From contig NZ_CAMYKG010000011.1 in the NCBI RefSeq assembly GCF_947258925.1, positions 1 through 64,000 on the forward strand: 64,000 nt of DNA, given 5' to 3'. The position numbers and the translations under genes were made by a program. This DNA comes from an uncultured Eudoraea sp. Lineage in GTDB: Bacteria; Bacteroidota; Bacteroidia; Flavobacteriales; Flavobacteriaceae. Below, one piece after another: positions 25,693-34,464 of the stretch. How positions within the stretch are numbered: position 1 is the first letter of the stretch; each line of letters starts with the position of its first letter. The notes below the pieces were generated by a model. It did no database searches and had not been told where the DNA came from. It saw only the letters and a program-made list of their open reading frames with translations.

Positions 25693-26625
25693 TTACTTCT
25701 TATAATCAGAGGCTATAATTTCCCTGATTCCTGTTAAATAGGGGGTGACCTTAAAATCGAAATTATCGGTAAACTTGTCCGAATTAAACACATAATCCCT
25801 GTCGTACTGATACATCATTTCATTCATTTCCCTCATAAGGGGATTAAAAAGGCCCAGTATTTTTACGATGAGCTTTGTAGCCGTCTGGATTTTAGGTTTT
25901 ACACCCATTTCCCTGGCAATCGTTTCTATCCATCCCTTACCGGTATATGGGTTTTTTGCAGTTGGCAAGTGCCACACCTGGTTATAGGCTTTTTCAGTAT
26001 TGCCGAGGAGTGCAGTTGCCCTCCCGGCATCGGGTGTATAGGTAAAAGAGTGTTTATAATTTAGGGAAGCCATCCAATTTGCCTTTTTACCGGTATTTAG
26101 GGGTTTAAAAACCGTTTCGGTCAGCATACTGGTGTTTTTGATACCCGGGCCATAAAAATCTGCTGATCTCGCAATTAGAGCAGTAAGCTTGCCCTCTTTA
26201 ACTTTAGACAGGATAAAATCTGCTATTTGTGCACGTATTTTACCTTTTTTACTTGGTGGGTTTACAGGAGTCTGCTCATTCATGCCGTTTAAGTAATTTG
26301 CATCGTACATATATATATTATCAAAAAATACCAGTTTGCAATCATTAACCATACAGGCATCAATAACATTTTGTGTAAATCGTGGCCAGCATTCTTTCCA
26401 GATTTTTAAATTGTAGGGGAAGCCTACTGTAACATAAACTACTGACGAACCTTTCACAGCTTCGTTTACTTCTGCAGCGTTGAGGAGATCTGCCGGTAAA
26501 ATTTGATCTGTCTCGTTCACTTTCTTCGGATTCCTGCTCACCAACCTTATGTCCTTGGTATAATCCTTTAATGCCTTGGCAAGTTCTACTCCAATGGCTC
26601 CGCCTGAACCTAATATTGTTTGCAT
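25693..26625 (-). CDS. NAD-dependent epimerase/dehydratase family protein
   Basis: The 310-residue extended-SDR protein starts MQTILGSGGAIGVELAKAL, a GxGGxIG nucleotide-binding loop. It has VYVTVGFPY, an SADFYGPG segment and a long C-terminal substrate domain. It lacks an obvious YxxxK at the usual place (the region reads MYDANYLNG…), so it may be an atypical reductase or NAD-binding sensor protein rather than a sugar epimerase. It stands alone, divergent from the GT4 gene. Substrate unknown. Confidence 0.72.
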   Translation of the reverse strand: MQTILGSGGAIGVELAKALKDYTKDIRLVSRNPKKVNETDQILPADLLNAAEVNEAVKGSSVVYVTVGFPYNLKIWKECWPRFTQNVIDACMVNDCKLVFFDNIYMYDANYLNGMNEQTPVNPPSKKGKIRAQIADFILSKVKEGKLTALIARSADFYGPGIKNTSMLTETVFKPLNTGKKANWMASLNYKHSFTYTPDAGRATALLGNTEKAYNQVWHLPTAKNPYTGKGWIETIAREMGVKPKIQTATKLIVKILGLFNPLMREMNEMMYQYDRDYVFNSDKFTDNFDFKVTPYLTGIREIIASDYKK

Positions 26626-26867
26626 AATTTCTTTAATTTAATCCCGGGGATTTGTTAGCAATAGTTATGCCTTAAGATACAATTTTTCCTTTAGTAAGGC
26701 GAAGGGATACTTAATATCATCTTCTCTTTAAGATATTGTTATCCAAGTTCTTTTCATTCTCTGAAAGTAAGATGTATATTAGTGATTTCAGAACAATGTT
26801 CAACAATTTTTTCAATAGGCTCTTGATAATCCAAAAAGAGAAAACCACAAACAAATAAACTAATTTT
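26626..26867. other. Divergent intergenic region, no distinct signals
   Basis: The 242 bp between the epimerase and the GT4 gene hold no open frame of note, and no TAnnTTTG box matching either start was found. It presumably contains both promoters. Confidence 0.4.
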
Positions 26868-28325
26868 ATGACTCAACCTTCCAGCCACTCAGCTAATGAT
26901 AGGAATGAAACCAACCATAGCGGGAATTATGTAATTTTTCAATTGGGTTCCTACCCCTGGCAGTCTCCGGCAGAAGCTACTTCGGGATCGGGTATCTTAC
27001 ATGAGGCCCAGCACGAGGTCTTTAATGCCATGGATGGTGTTGCCAGCTATTCCATATATCCTTCCGGATTTGCCCGTCAAAAGAATAAAGATTTAGACAG
27101 GAATGATGTTATAATATATGAGATGGACTCCGAGGTACCGGAATATAGTCACCCGCATGGTCATAGATGGTCCGGGGTTAGCGAAGAATATGTAGACAAA
27201 TTCATCACAGACCACGTAGAACTGGTTTATGACTATATGCTGCAAATTGAAAACACCTTTGAAAAAGGTTCAGAAATCAAACTCTTTATTGCGCATCATG
27301 CCTGTATAAATTGTATTGTGGCAAAAAGGGTGATGGAAAGGAGAGCTGCAAACGGATATCCTGTCCCTCCAATTGTTGCATTTTTACATGGTACTTCCAT
27401 GATAATGATGGTTAACGAATTACGGGAAACTGCTCTGATCAATGGCGAGGGGACAGGTGAAAAATTGTTACCACAGGATAGAAAATGGCCCTCATCATTC
27501 CATAAACAGTTGTCTGAAATGAAAATTTTTGACGACTGCAGTAAACCAGGGAATGTTAATTTGGCTTACGCTATTTCTGAGAAGAATATGGAGGTGTTCT
27601 CAGAATTGTTCCCCCAGTTCAACAAGGAACGATATATTTTAGCAAATCCTGGCTTCAATAGTTGTTTTGTTCCTCGTCCTAACAAAAAGCTGGGAGATGT
27701 TTTAAAAGAAGCCGGACTCAAACACCTCGGTCTGACAGAGGAGAAAACCTACGATCTTAGAACCGATTACAAATACATGATCGTTTTTGTCGGGCAATTT
27801 GTTGGCTGGAAACGTATAGATGCTGTCTTGCGTGCAGCAAGAATATGGGAGTCCGAATTTGGAGATGAACTTCTCACCTTGATTGTTGGTAAACAGAAGA
27901 AAGATTACAACATTGTGTTACAGAATTTGAACGAAGAACTTGGAAATAAAAACACCTGTTTTGTGGGCCCACTTATGCAACCAGAGTTGGCCAAGTTATT
28001 TGCAGCTGCCAATGTTTGTACATTTCCATCTAAAGCCGAACCCTTTGGAATGGTTCTAATTGAAGCCCTTGCCTGTGGCGTTCCTGTTGTTGGGGCTGAT
28101 TCTGGCGGACCAAAGGATTTTATGACTAATGATGTTGGGTATTTGGTGCCTGAGAATGATGATATAGAAATATTCAGTGAGCACTTGGCAGAAGCTGTTA
28201 TCAAGGCGATCAGGGAAGATTGGAAATCTAAGATGTCTGAAGAGTGTATAAAGGTAGCCGAACCCTTTTCCAATATGCGAAAGACAAAGAAGCTGCTGGA
28301 TGATACCAGAAAACTCCTGGGCTAA
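26868..28325 (+). CDS. GT4-type glycosyltransferase
   Basis: The 485-residue GT-B protein lacks a signal peptide. The N-terminal half has an unusual start (IFQLGSYPWQSPAEATSGSGILHE split across residues 24-45) and an HHACINC stretch. The donor-binding half carries VGQFVGWKRID and EPFGMVLIE (E391 x7 E399), the retaining GT4 signature, then GVPVVGADSGGP. It would transfer a sugar from a nucleotide-sugar donor in the cytosol. No partner genes are adjacent, and acceptor and role are unknown; a compatible-solute or glycoside synthase is possible. Confidence 0.83.
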   Translation: MTQPSSHSANDRNETNHSGNYVIFQLGSYPWQSPAEATSGSGILHEAQHEVFNAMDGVASYSIYPSGFARQKNKDLDRNDVIIYEMDSEVPEYSHPHGHRWSGVSEEYVDKFITDHVELVYDYMLQIENTFEKGSEIKLFIAHHACINCIVAKRVMERRAANGYPVPPIVAFLHGTSMIMMVNELRETALINGEGTGEKLLPQDRKWPSSFHKQLSEMKIFDDCSKPGNVNLAYAISEKNMEVFSELFPQFNKERYILANPGFNSCFVPRPNKKLGDVLKEAGLKHLGLTEEKTYDLRTDYKYMIVFVGQFVGWKRIDAVLRAARIWESEFGDELLTLIVGKQKKDYNIVLQNLNEELGNKNTCFVGPLMQPELAKLFAAANVCTFPSKAEPFGMVLIEALACGVPVVGADSGGPKDFMTNDVGYLVPENDDIEIFSEHLAEAVIKAIREDWKSKMSEECIKVAEPFSNMRKTKKLLDDTRKLLG

Positions 28326-28360
28326 TTGCTGTGAATAACCAAAAGCTATATTTGGTGCGA

Positions 28361-28449
28361 TTCCTTAGAAAATTACATTTTCACGGTTCCTAAAAACAAG
28401 AAACCCGCTCCTTTATAGGAGCGGGTTTGGCTCTTTAAGTGGTATCTCC
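28361..28449. repeat. Repeat A, copy 1 (tRNA-Phe 3' flank duplicate)
   Basis: This 89-bp block matches 28663-28751 with four mismatches. It contains an 11-bp hairpin arm pair, AAACCCGCTCC (28401-28411) and GGAGCGGGTTT (28418-28428). It ends in GTGGTATCTCC, a near copy of the 3' end of tRNA-Phe (GTGGTACCTCC on this strand). The block therefore looks like a duplicated tRNA tail plus terminator whose tRNA body is gone. Confidence 0.85.
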
Positions 28450-28534
28450 GGGGTTAACATCCCCCGATTGTTATCGGGGTCGTTGTTCCTTTGGAACCTC
28501 TCCTGAAAATACAAAACCACCCTGCCTATGGCAG
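28445..28534. repeat. Repeat B, copy 1 (palindrome unit)
   Basis: This 90-bp unit is repeated at 28556-28645 with about ten mismatches. It holds the dyad CCCCGAT/ATCGGGG (28462-28479) and a small CTGCC/GGCAG hairpin (28522-28534). It follows repeat A directly, overlapping its last five bases. Confidence 0.8.
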
Positions 28535-28555
28535 TGATGGATTCATATAATTAAT

Positions 28556-28645
28556 TCTCCAGGGTTAACTTCCCCCGATTGTTATCGGGGTCGTTGTTCC
28601 TTAGTGACCTCTCCTGAAAATGCCAAACCTCTCTGCCTTCGGCAG
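28556..28645. repeat. Repeat B, copy 2 (palindrome unit)
   Basis: This is the second copy of the 90-bp unit, with the same dyad at 28573-28590 and hairpin at 28633-28645. The period between copies is 111 bp. The CCCCGAT dyad resembles short palindromic repeats commonly scattered in flavobacterial intergenic DNA; that is from general knowledge, not from a search. Confidence 0.8.
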
Positions 28646-28662
28646 GCGTTTCTTGTCATTAG

Positions 28663-28741
28663 TCCCTTAGAAAATTACATTTTCACGGTTCCTAAAAACA
28701 AGAAACCCGCTCCTATATAGGAGCGGGTTTGGCGCTTTAAG

Positions 28742-28751
<10 letters not shown>
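28663..28751. repeat. Repeat A, copy 2 (next to the intact tRNA-Phe)
   Basis: This copy of the 89-bp block runs into the last ten bases of the functional tRNA-Phe gene. The hairpin arms are unchanged from copy 1, and only loop and flank bases differ. Confidence 0.85.
28703..28730 (-). terminator. Probable terminator downstream of tRNA-Phe
   Basis: An 11-bp perfect stem (AAACCCGCTCC / GGAGCGGGTTT) has a 6-nt loop and lies 12 nt beyond the tRNA 3' end on the minus strand. It is followed by CTTGTTTTTAGG, a weak T-rich tail. An identical stem at 28401-28428 in the duplicate copy may stop read-through from the GT4 gene on the plus strand. Confidence 0.6.
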
Positions 28752-28814
<63 letters not shown>

Positions 28815-28868
28815 ATATTTAAAGAAAAAAAAGCCCGCTGTTTTTTTACATTTTATAATCTTTGTGTT

Positions 28869-29597
28869 ATGAACCTGATTGTAGACGAAGGGAATACAAA
28901 TATTAAGATGGCCGTTTTTAATGGTCGGACTTTAATATGGCAACAAAAGCTGGAGCCAGAAGACTTTCCGGAGGAGGTAAAAAAAGTTTTTAAGAAATAT
29001 ACGGCAATTGAATTTGCGATTGTTTCTTCTGTTGGTTCTTTTAATAAAAAATTTATCGCAGTATTATCGGTTTTTGCTGAGGTACATATGTTAAGTCATG
29101 CTTCTAAAATACCTTTTAAGAATTCCTATGCTACGCCTTCTACTCTGGGAATGGACAGAATTGCCCTAGCCACGGCAGCTTTCTACCATAACCCGGATGC
29201 AAATACACTTGTTATTGATGCAGGCACCTGTATAACCTATGATGTGGTTAATGATTATGGAGAGTATCTGGGAGGGGCTATTTCCCCCGGCTTGCGTATG
29301 CGGTATACTGCATTGCATCGGCAAACTTCAAAATTGCCCTGGCTTGAACCGGATGATTTCATAGATATCATAGGAAATTCTACTGAAGCATGTATTCATA
29401 GCGGTGTAATAAATGGTATTTGTAATGAGATTGACGGGGTCATTGCCCAATACAAATCGCGTTTTGAAGATTTAACAGTTATTTTAACAGGCGGGGATAC
29501 TCAAATTTTGTCTAAACGATTAAAAAATACCATATTTGCGCATTCTAATTTTCTCCTTGAGGGCTTGAATTATTTGCTGGATTACAACAAACGCTAG
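28869..29597 (+). CDS. coaX: Type III pantothenate kinase
   Basis: The 242-residue ASKHA-fold protein has VDEGNTNIKMAVF for the phosphate loop (usually DxGNT), VIDAGTCITYD in the middle, GGAISPGLRMR and LTGGD near the end. CoaX phosphorylates pantothenate, the first step of CoA synthesis, needs a monovalent cation and is not inhibited by CoA. Its stop is directly followed by the start of the beta-barrel gene. Length and motifs are typical for Bacteroidota. Confidence 0.94.
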   Translation: MNLIVDEGNTNIKMAVFNGRTLIWQQKLEPEDFPEEVKKVFKKYTAIEFAIVSSVGSFNKKFIAVLSVFAEVHMLSHASKIPFKNSYATPSTLGMDRIALATAAFYHNPDANTLVIDAGTCITYDVVNDYGEYLGGAISPGLRMRYTALHRQTSKLPWLEPDDFIDIIGNSTEACIHSGVINGICNEIDGVIAQYKSRFEDLTVILTGGDTQILSKRLKNTIFAHSNFLLEGLNYLLDYNKR

Positions 29598-30863
29598 ATG
29601 GTAAAGAAAATCCTATTGCTAATACTCTGCTTAACGGCAATTTCTGCATATACTCAAAACGGCACAGTATCACCTTATTCATTATACGGGATTGGCGATA
29701 TAAGAGCACAATCAACAGTTGAGAACCAGGCTATGGGCCGCTTAGGGATGTATACGGATAGTATCCATGTAAACCTTCGCAATCCTGCATCATATGGTAA
29801 ATTAAAGCTGGTAACCTACACGGCAGGTGGTGGCCATAAGGAAATTAGAATAAAAGATTTTACGGAAGATGAAAAATCGTCCGTGACCTCCCTTGATTAT
29901 ATTGTTCTTGCAATGCCTTTATCTCCTAAGTTTGGTGTTGGTTTAGGAATTCTTCCTTCTTCGTCTGTGGGTTATAATGTATTTTCAGAAACCACAAATT
30001 CCATGAGGGATACCGTTTTAAATCAATATTCCGGCAGTGGAGGGTTAACTAAGGTCTTTTTATCTGCCGGATACGAGATCACAAAAAATCTTCATATTGG
30101 GGCAACGGCAAATTTTAGATTTGGAACCCTTGAATACTCCAGTGTACAAAGTATTGACGGGGTGCAGTATGGTACCATTGATAGTCGTCAATCCAGAATT
30201 AATGGTTTTGATTTTAATTATGGAGCTACATTTACTCCCCTCATCAAGAAAAAATACACTTTGTTTAGTTCGGTGACAGTAAACACTCAGGCTAATCTGG
30301 TTTCTGAAAATTCCGAACAATTAGGTTCTTTTTCAGTAAATACAGGAGAGGAAATAGAAGTTAGAGAAGTAGATTTAGAAGCCGTAAACTTAAAGAATAC
30401 CGAACTGAAAGTACCAACCACAACCACATTCGGGCTTGGTTTTGGGCGCGATAAGAAGTGGTTTTTGGGTGTAGAATATAGTTTACAGGCGCTGAGTTCT
30501 TTTAGGAATGATTTTATTGACCTGCCTAACTTGGAATATGAAGATGCCAGCGCGATAAGGTTTGGAGGTTATTTTATCCCGGATTTTGCTTCATTCACCA
30601 GTTACCTGAAAACTATGTCATACAGGGCTGGTGTAAGGTCAGTTAAAACAGGAATGATAATTAATGGTACACCAATTAACGAATTTGGCATAACTTTTGG
30701 ACTTGGTTTCCCACTTGGAGGAGCTTTTTCTAATTTAAATCTGGGTTTGGAATACGGTAAAAGAGGAACCACAGTAGCGAATTTGGTTGAAGAAACTTTC
30801 TTCAAAGTCAGTGTGGGGCTATCGTTCAACGATAAATGGTTCCAAAAAAGGAAAATAAATTGA
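29598..30863 (+). CDS. Outer-membrane beta-barrel protein
   Basis: The 421-residue product has a signal peptide ending near SAYTQ (about residue 19). The mature part alternates polar and hydrophobic residues, with many strands ending in aromatic residues and a GLSFNDKWF-type C-terminus, as expected of an outer-membrane barrel. The start YSLYGIGDI… is a recurrent feature of a Bacteroidota family near coaX and lptC. The gene begins at the base after the coaX stop. Function unknown; cargo transport in envelope biogenesis is possible. Confidence 0.75.
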   Translation: MVKKILLLILCLTAISAYTQNGTVSPYSLYGIGDIRAQSTVENQAMGRLGMYTDSIHVNLRNPASYGKLKLVTYTAGGGHKEIRIKDFTEDEKSSVTSLDYIVLAMPLSPKFGVGLGILPSSSVGYNVFSETTNSMRDTVLNQYSGSGGLTKVFLSAGYEITKNLHIGATANFRFGTLEYSSVQSIDGVQYGTIDSRQSRINGFDFNYGATFTPLIKKKYTLFSSVTVNTQANLVSENSEQLGSFSVNTGEEIEVREVDLEAVNLKNTELKVPTTTTFGLGFGRDKKWFLGVEYSLQALSSFRNDFIDLPNLEYEDASAIRFGGYFIPDFASFTSYLKTMSYRAGVRSVKTGMIINGTPINEFGITFGLGFPLGGAFSNLNLGLEYGKRGTTVANLVEETFFKVSVGLSFNDKWFQKRKIN

Positions 30864-30903
30864 TAAAAATTTAGTACATTAACCGCATTAAAATATTTAC
30901 ACG

Positions 30904-32274
30904 ATGAAAAAGAAGTTTTACTTGATGATGATAGGGTTTTTGTCAACAATGGGAATGGTATTTGCACAGGACCAAAACCCTGAATGTATGACCAATCTTT
31001 CAATATATGCGGAGCATGCAAAAGTGAAAAACTATGATGCAGCATATACGCCATGGAAAATGGTCTATGACAACTGTCCGTCTATTAATAAGGCAAACTT
31101 TTCCCTGGGGGAAAAAATTCTGAATTACAAGATCAGCAACAGTTCCGGAGCGGAAAAGGATGGTTATATAAATGATTTACTGGCCCTGTTTGATAATAGT
31201 CAAAAGGTATTTCCGGCTAAATTCACACCAGCCGGTGTTGCCATAGATAAAGCATTACTCTTGTATGACAATAAAATGGCTTCTAATGAAGAATTATTTA
31301 AGATGCTTGATGATGCCTTTAAACAAGATGAAAAAAACTTCAAAAATCCCAAGGCATTATACCTGTATTTTTCAAGTCTGGTAGATCTTTATAATGACGG
31401 TAAAAAGGATTTGCAGGACGTTTTCGATACCTATGATGATGTAACTGAGAAAATAGAAGAAGAGAATGATAAATTAACAACGGTAATTAGTCAGTTGCTT
31501 CCTAAAGAAGAGGCGGGAACGCTTACTTCGAAGGAAAAGAGAAGATTACGTGTTGCTACTACCAATTCTGAATCTTATGGTAAGATTGCCGGAAGTGTGG
31601 ATTCAAAATTAGGTGCTTTGGCAGATTGTGATAATCTGATCCCGTTATATCAAAAGAATTTTGAATCCAAAAAGAACGATGTTACCTGGGTAAAAAGAGC
31701 AGTGGGGAGAATGTTTAGTAAAGAATGTACAGACGACCCCATGTTCCAAAAACTTTTTGAAGCTCAGCTAGCATTAGATCCTTCGGCAACTGCCTATGTA
31801 TATGGTGGTACATTAAAGAAGAAAGCAGGTGATACCAAAGGGGCCATTGCAGATTTTAATAAAGCCCTTGAACTGGAAACAGATTCCAAAAAGAAATCCA
31901 ATATTGCATATAAAATTGCAACCAGTTACAGAAGGTCCAGCAAGTCTACAGCAAGAAAATATGCGCAACAGGCTATTAATGCAAATTCTTCCAATGGGAA
32001 AGCCTATTTGTTAATTGCCAATCTTTATGCAACTAGTGCAAATGATTGTGGAAGTACCCCATTTGAAAAAAGAGCTATTTATTGGAAGGCAGCAGATATG
32101 GCAAGAAAGGCAGGCAGAGTGGATCCATCTTTAAGTGGAAGGGCAAATCAATCGGCAGCTAGTTATAGTGCAAAAGCGCCATCTAAAACAGATATATTTA
32201 ATTCTGGTTTGGCGGGCAAAACCATCAGCTTTAGTTGTTGGGTGGGAGGCAGCGTAACTGTGCCTAATTTGTAA
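30904..32274 (+). CDS. Periplasmic TPR-repeat protein
   Basis: The 456-residue product has a signal peptide ending MVFAQ (about residue 22). The mature protein is helical, with TPR-like units clearest around residues 295-380 (TAYVYGGTLKKKAGDTKGAIADFNKALEL split, then a further pair). It carries a Cys near each end of the repeat region. It lies between the beta-barrel gene and lptC, 2 bp before the latter. Such proteins are scaffolds for envelope assembly; no enzyme motif is visible. Confidence 0.78.
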   Translation: MKKKFYLMMIGFLSTMGMVFAQDQNPECMTNLSIYAEHAKVKNYDAAYTPWKMVYDNCPSINKANFSLGEKILNYKISNSSGAEKDGYINDLLALFDNSQKVFPAKFTPAGVAIDKALLLYDNKMASNEELFKMLDDAFKQDEKNFKNPKALYLYFSSLVDLYNDGKKDLQDVFDTYDDVTEKIEEENDKLTTVISQLLPKEEAGTLTSKEKRRLRVATTNSESYGKIAGSVDSKLGALADCDNLIPLYQKNFESKKNDVTWVKRAVGRMFSKECTDDPMFQKLFEAQLALDPSATAYVYGGTLKKKAGDTKGAIADFNKALELETDSKKKSNIAYKIATSYRRSSKSTARKYAQQAINANSSNGKAYLLIANLYATSANDCGSTPFEKRAIYWKAADMARKAGRVDPSLSGRANQSAASYSAKAPSKTDIFNSGLAGKTISFSCWVGGSVTVPNL

Positions 32275-32276
32275 CA

Positions 32277-32882
32277 ATGAATCATCCATACGGAAATAAA
32301 TTTATAAACATTGCCATAGTTATTACTGTGGCATTGTTTTTTTATGGCTGTAAGGATAATTATCAAAGGGTAGGTGAAGAAGCTCAGGAAAAAATTTATC
32401 CGCAGGGGGTAGCACAAAATTTTGTTCTGACATATACGGAAATAAAAGAAAAGCTGCAGAGTGAAGACGTCAAAGATTCAAGGGTTATTGCTGTGTTAAA
32501 AAGCCCTTTAAGTGAGGACTATGATAATATGCGATTTAAGTATAGGACCTTCCCGGAGGGATTGGAGGTGGATTTGTTTGATGATGACAACAATAAAAGT
32601 ACGATTAAGGCCGATTATGGGATTATCTATTCCAATACAAATTTGATAGACCTGCAGGGAAATGTTGTCATAGAATCCCATGACGGGAAAAAGCTTGAAG
32701 CACCTCAGCTTTTTTATGACCAATCCAATGAATGGATATTTACCCAGCGCAAATTTAAGTTTACCAACCCGGAAGACGGTACAATTATGGATGGCGAAGG
32801 AATGGATTTCAACAGGGACTTTAGCCTTTTTAAGGCACATAAGACCTATGGGTTAATCACTATAAAGGAAGAACAATCATGA
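32277..32882 (+). CDS. lptC: LPS export ABC transporter periplasmic protein LptC
   Basis: The 201-residue product has an N-terminal membrane or lipoprotein segment (FFYGC, Cys25). It then has an OstA/LptC-like beta-jellyroll pattern: a series of short strands ending GIIYSNTNLIDLQGNV and WIFTQRKFKFTNPEDGT. In Bacteroidota LptC often has a lipobox. It passes lipopolysaccharide from LptB2FG to the LptA-like bridge. It overlaps the next small gene by 4 bp. The family is divergent, so the call rests on fold-like pattern, length and synteny. Confidence 0.82.
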   Translation: MNHPYGNKFINIAIVITVALFFYGCKDNYQRVGEEAQEKIYPQGVAQNFVLTYTEIKEKLQSEDVKDSRVIAVLKSPLSEDYDNMRFKYRTFPEGLEVDLFDDDNNKSTIKADYGIIYSNTNLIDLQGNVVIESHDGKKLEAPQLFYDQSNEWIFTQRKFKFTNPEDGTIMDGEGMDFNRDFSLFKAHKTYGLITIKEEQS

Positions 32883-33082
32883 TCAAAATACTTAGATATA
32901 CAGAGTATTTGTATTTGGCAGTTGCCATAGTTTCAATTTACAAGATTATTGAATTCTGGAATACAGACCGGGAGAGTACATATATCTTTATATTCTTCGC
33001 GATCGTATCTATAGGGATGTTTATTTTTAGGCGTAATTATAGAAAACGCTTTGAAAAACGAAAAAGAGATAATAAGCAATAG
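32879..33082 (+). CDS. Small two-helix membrane protein
   Basis: The 67-residue product has two hydrophobic segments (about 9-25 and 35-51) and a strongly basic C-terminal tail (RRNYRKRFEKRKRDNK). Its ATG overlaps the lptC stop by 4 bp and the corC-like gene starts 2 bp after its stop. Such tight packing suggests a real, co-translated gene. I do not recognise a characterised family. It may sit with LptC or CorC in the inner membrane. Confidence 0.75.
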   Translation: MIKILRYTEYLYLAVAIVSIYKIIEFWNTDRESTYIFIFFAIVSIGMFIFRRNYRKRFEKRKRDNKQ

Positions 33083-33084
33083 CC

Positions 33085-34374
33085 TTGGACTCGAGCATAC
33101 TTATTATTTGTATTTGTTTGTTGTTATCTGCATTCTTTTCAGGCATGGAGATTGCATTTATTTCTGCGAATAAGATTCATATAGAAATAGAAAAGAAACA
33201 AGAAGGTCTGCTGGCTCAAATACTAACCCGACTAACTAAAAAACCCTCTAAGTTTATTGCTACCATGCTCATAGGTAATAACATTGCCCTGGTAGTTTAT
33301 GGACTGTACATGGGGGATTTATTGATGAATTGGTTCCAGACAAAATTACCTTCAGACAATGAATTCATTCAACTAATGCTAACTGATTTTAGCCTCTTAA
33401 CTCAAACATTAATATCTACAATTATTATTTTACTGACCGCAGAGTTTCTGCCCAAAGTACTTTTTCAGATCTACTCCAACAAACTGTTAAAGATTTTTGC
33501 CGTTCCTGCCTATGTGTTCTATTTACTTTTTTCTGTCGTTTCCGATTTTGTGATCAAAATCTCCGATTTACTTCTTAAGACCTTTTTCAGGACAGATGGT
33601 GATGAGGTACAACTGGCATTCAGTAAGAATGAATTAGGGGACTATATCACAGAGCAAATGGAAACGGTACTGGAAGAGGATGACCTGGATTCCGAAATTC
33701 AGATTTTTCAGAATGCATTGGAATTTTCAGCTGTAAAAGCCAGAGAAGTAATGGTTCCCAGGACGGAGATCATAGCTGTGGAATTATACGAAACTCCGAA
33801 GAACCTTGCTAAAATATTTACGGAAACAGGCTTGTCTAAGATATTGGTATTTAAAGAAACAGTTGATAACATAATTGGTTATATACACTCCTATGAACTG
33901 TTTAAAAAACCAAAAACAATTAAAAGCATTCTTTTACCTATAGAATTTGTTCCGGAAACTATGTTAATACAGGAAATCCTAAATGTACTAACCAAGAAAA
34001 GAAAAAGTATGGCTGTTGTGCTTGATGAATATGGGGGGACTTCAGGAATAATAACGGTGGAAGATATTGTAGAAGAACTTTTTGGTGAAATAGAGGATGA
34101 ACATGACACCACCGATCTTCTGGAAGAACAACTTGATAATACTACCTATAGATTTTCCGCCCGCTTGGAAGTAGACTATCTTAATGATGAATACAAATTA
34201 GAGTTACCTGATAGTGAGGAATATGAGACCCTTGGAGGTCTTATAGTGAACGAAACAGGTGAGATTCCGGAAAAGGATTCTGAAATAAAAGTGGAGCATT
34301 TTTTATTTACTATTCTGGAAGTTTCGAATACAAAAATAGATTTGGTATCACTTCAGGTCCTTGAAAGGGAATAG
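33085..34374 (+). CDS. CNNM/CorC-family membrane transporter-like protein (DUF21 + CBS)
   Basis: The 429-residue product starts at a TTG two bases after the previous stop. An N-terminal DUF21 membrane domain (about four helices; LLLSAFFSGMEIAFISANK) is followed by a CBS pair (about residues 210-330; REVMVPRTEI, VLDEYGGTSGIITVEDIVEELFGEI) and a C-terminal CorC_HlyC domain. Relatives export or sense Mg2+/Co2+; some flavobacterial members are called gliding-motility-associated (GldE). It lies in the lptC-ppiD run. The precise ion is unknown. Confidence 0.87.
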   Translation: MDSSILIICICLLLSAFFSGMEIAFISANKIHIEIEKKQEGLLAQILTRLTKKPSKFIATMLIGNNIALVVYGLYMGDLLMNWFQTKLPSDNEFIQLMLTDFSLLTQTLISTIIILLTAEFLPKVLFQIYSNKLLKIFAVPAYVFYLLFSVVSDFVIKISDLLLKTFFRTDGDEVQLAFSKNELGDYITEQMETVLEEDDLDSEIQIFQNALEFSAVKAREVMVPRTEIIAVELYETPKNLAKIFTETGLSKILVFKETVDNIIGYIHSYELFKKPKTIKSILLPIEFVPETMLIQEILNVLTKKRKSMAVVLDEYGGTSGIITVEDIVEELFGEIEDEHDTTDLLEEQLDNTTYRFSARLEVDYLNDEYKLELPDSEEYETLGGLIVNETGEIPEKDSEIKVEHFLFTILEVSNTKIDLVSLQVLERE

Positions 34375-34464
34375 CCTGTGAATGATAGGCAGATAGCTGG
34401 CTTTAAGTTTTTATTTCTTGAAGGAAAATACTAATTTCGCCAACTGATTTTAAATTAACAAAAA

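Noticed and set aside
28361..28730. CRISPR-like repeat array
   Set aside because: Only two copies of each unit exist, repeats are 89-90 bp with internal hairpins, and there are no spacers of regular length or cas genes.
30602..31054. 150-codon open frame opposite the beta-barrel and TPR genes
   Set aside because: It lies antisense across two well-supported genes, has no recognisable motif and looks like a mirror of their codon pattern.
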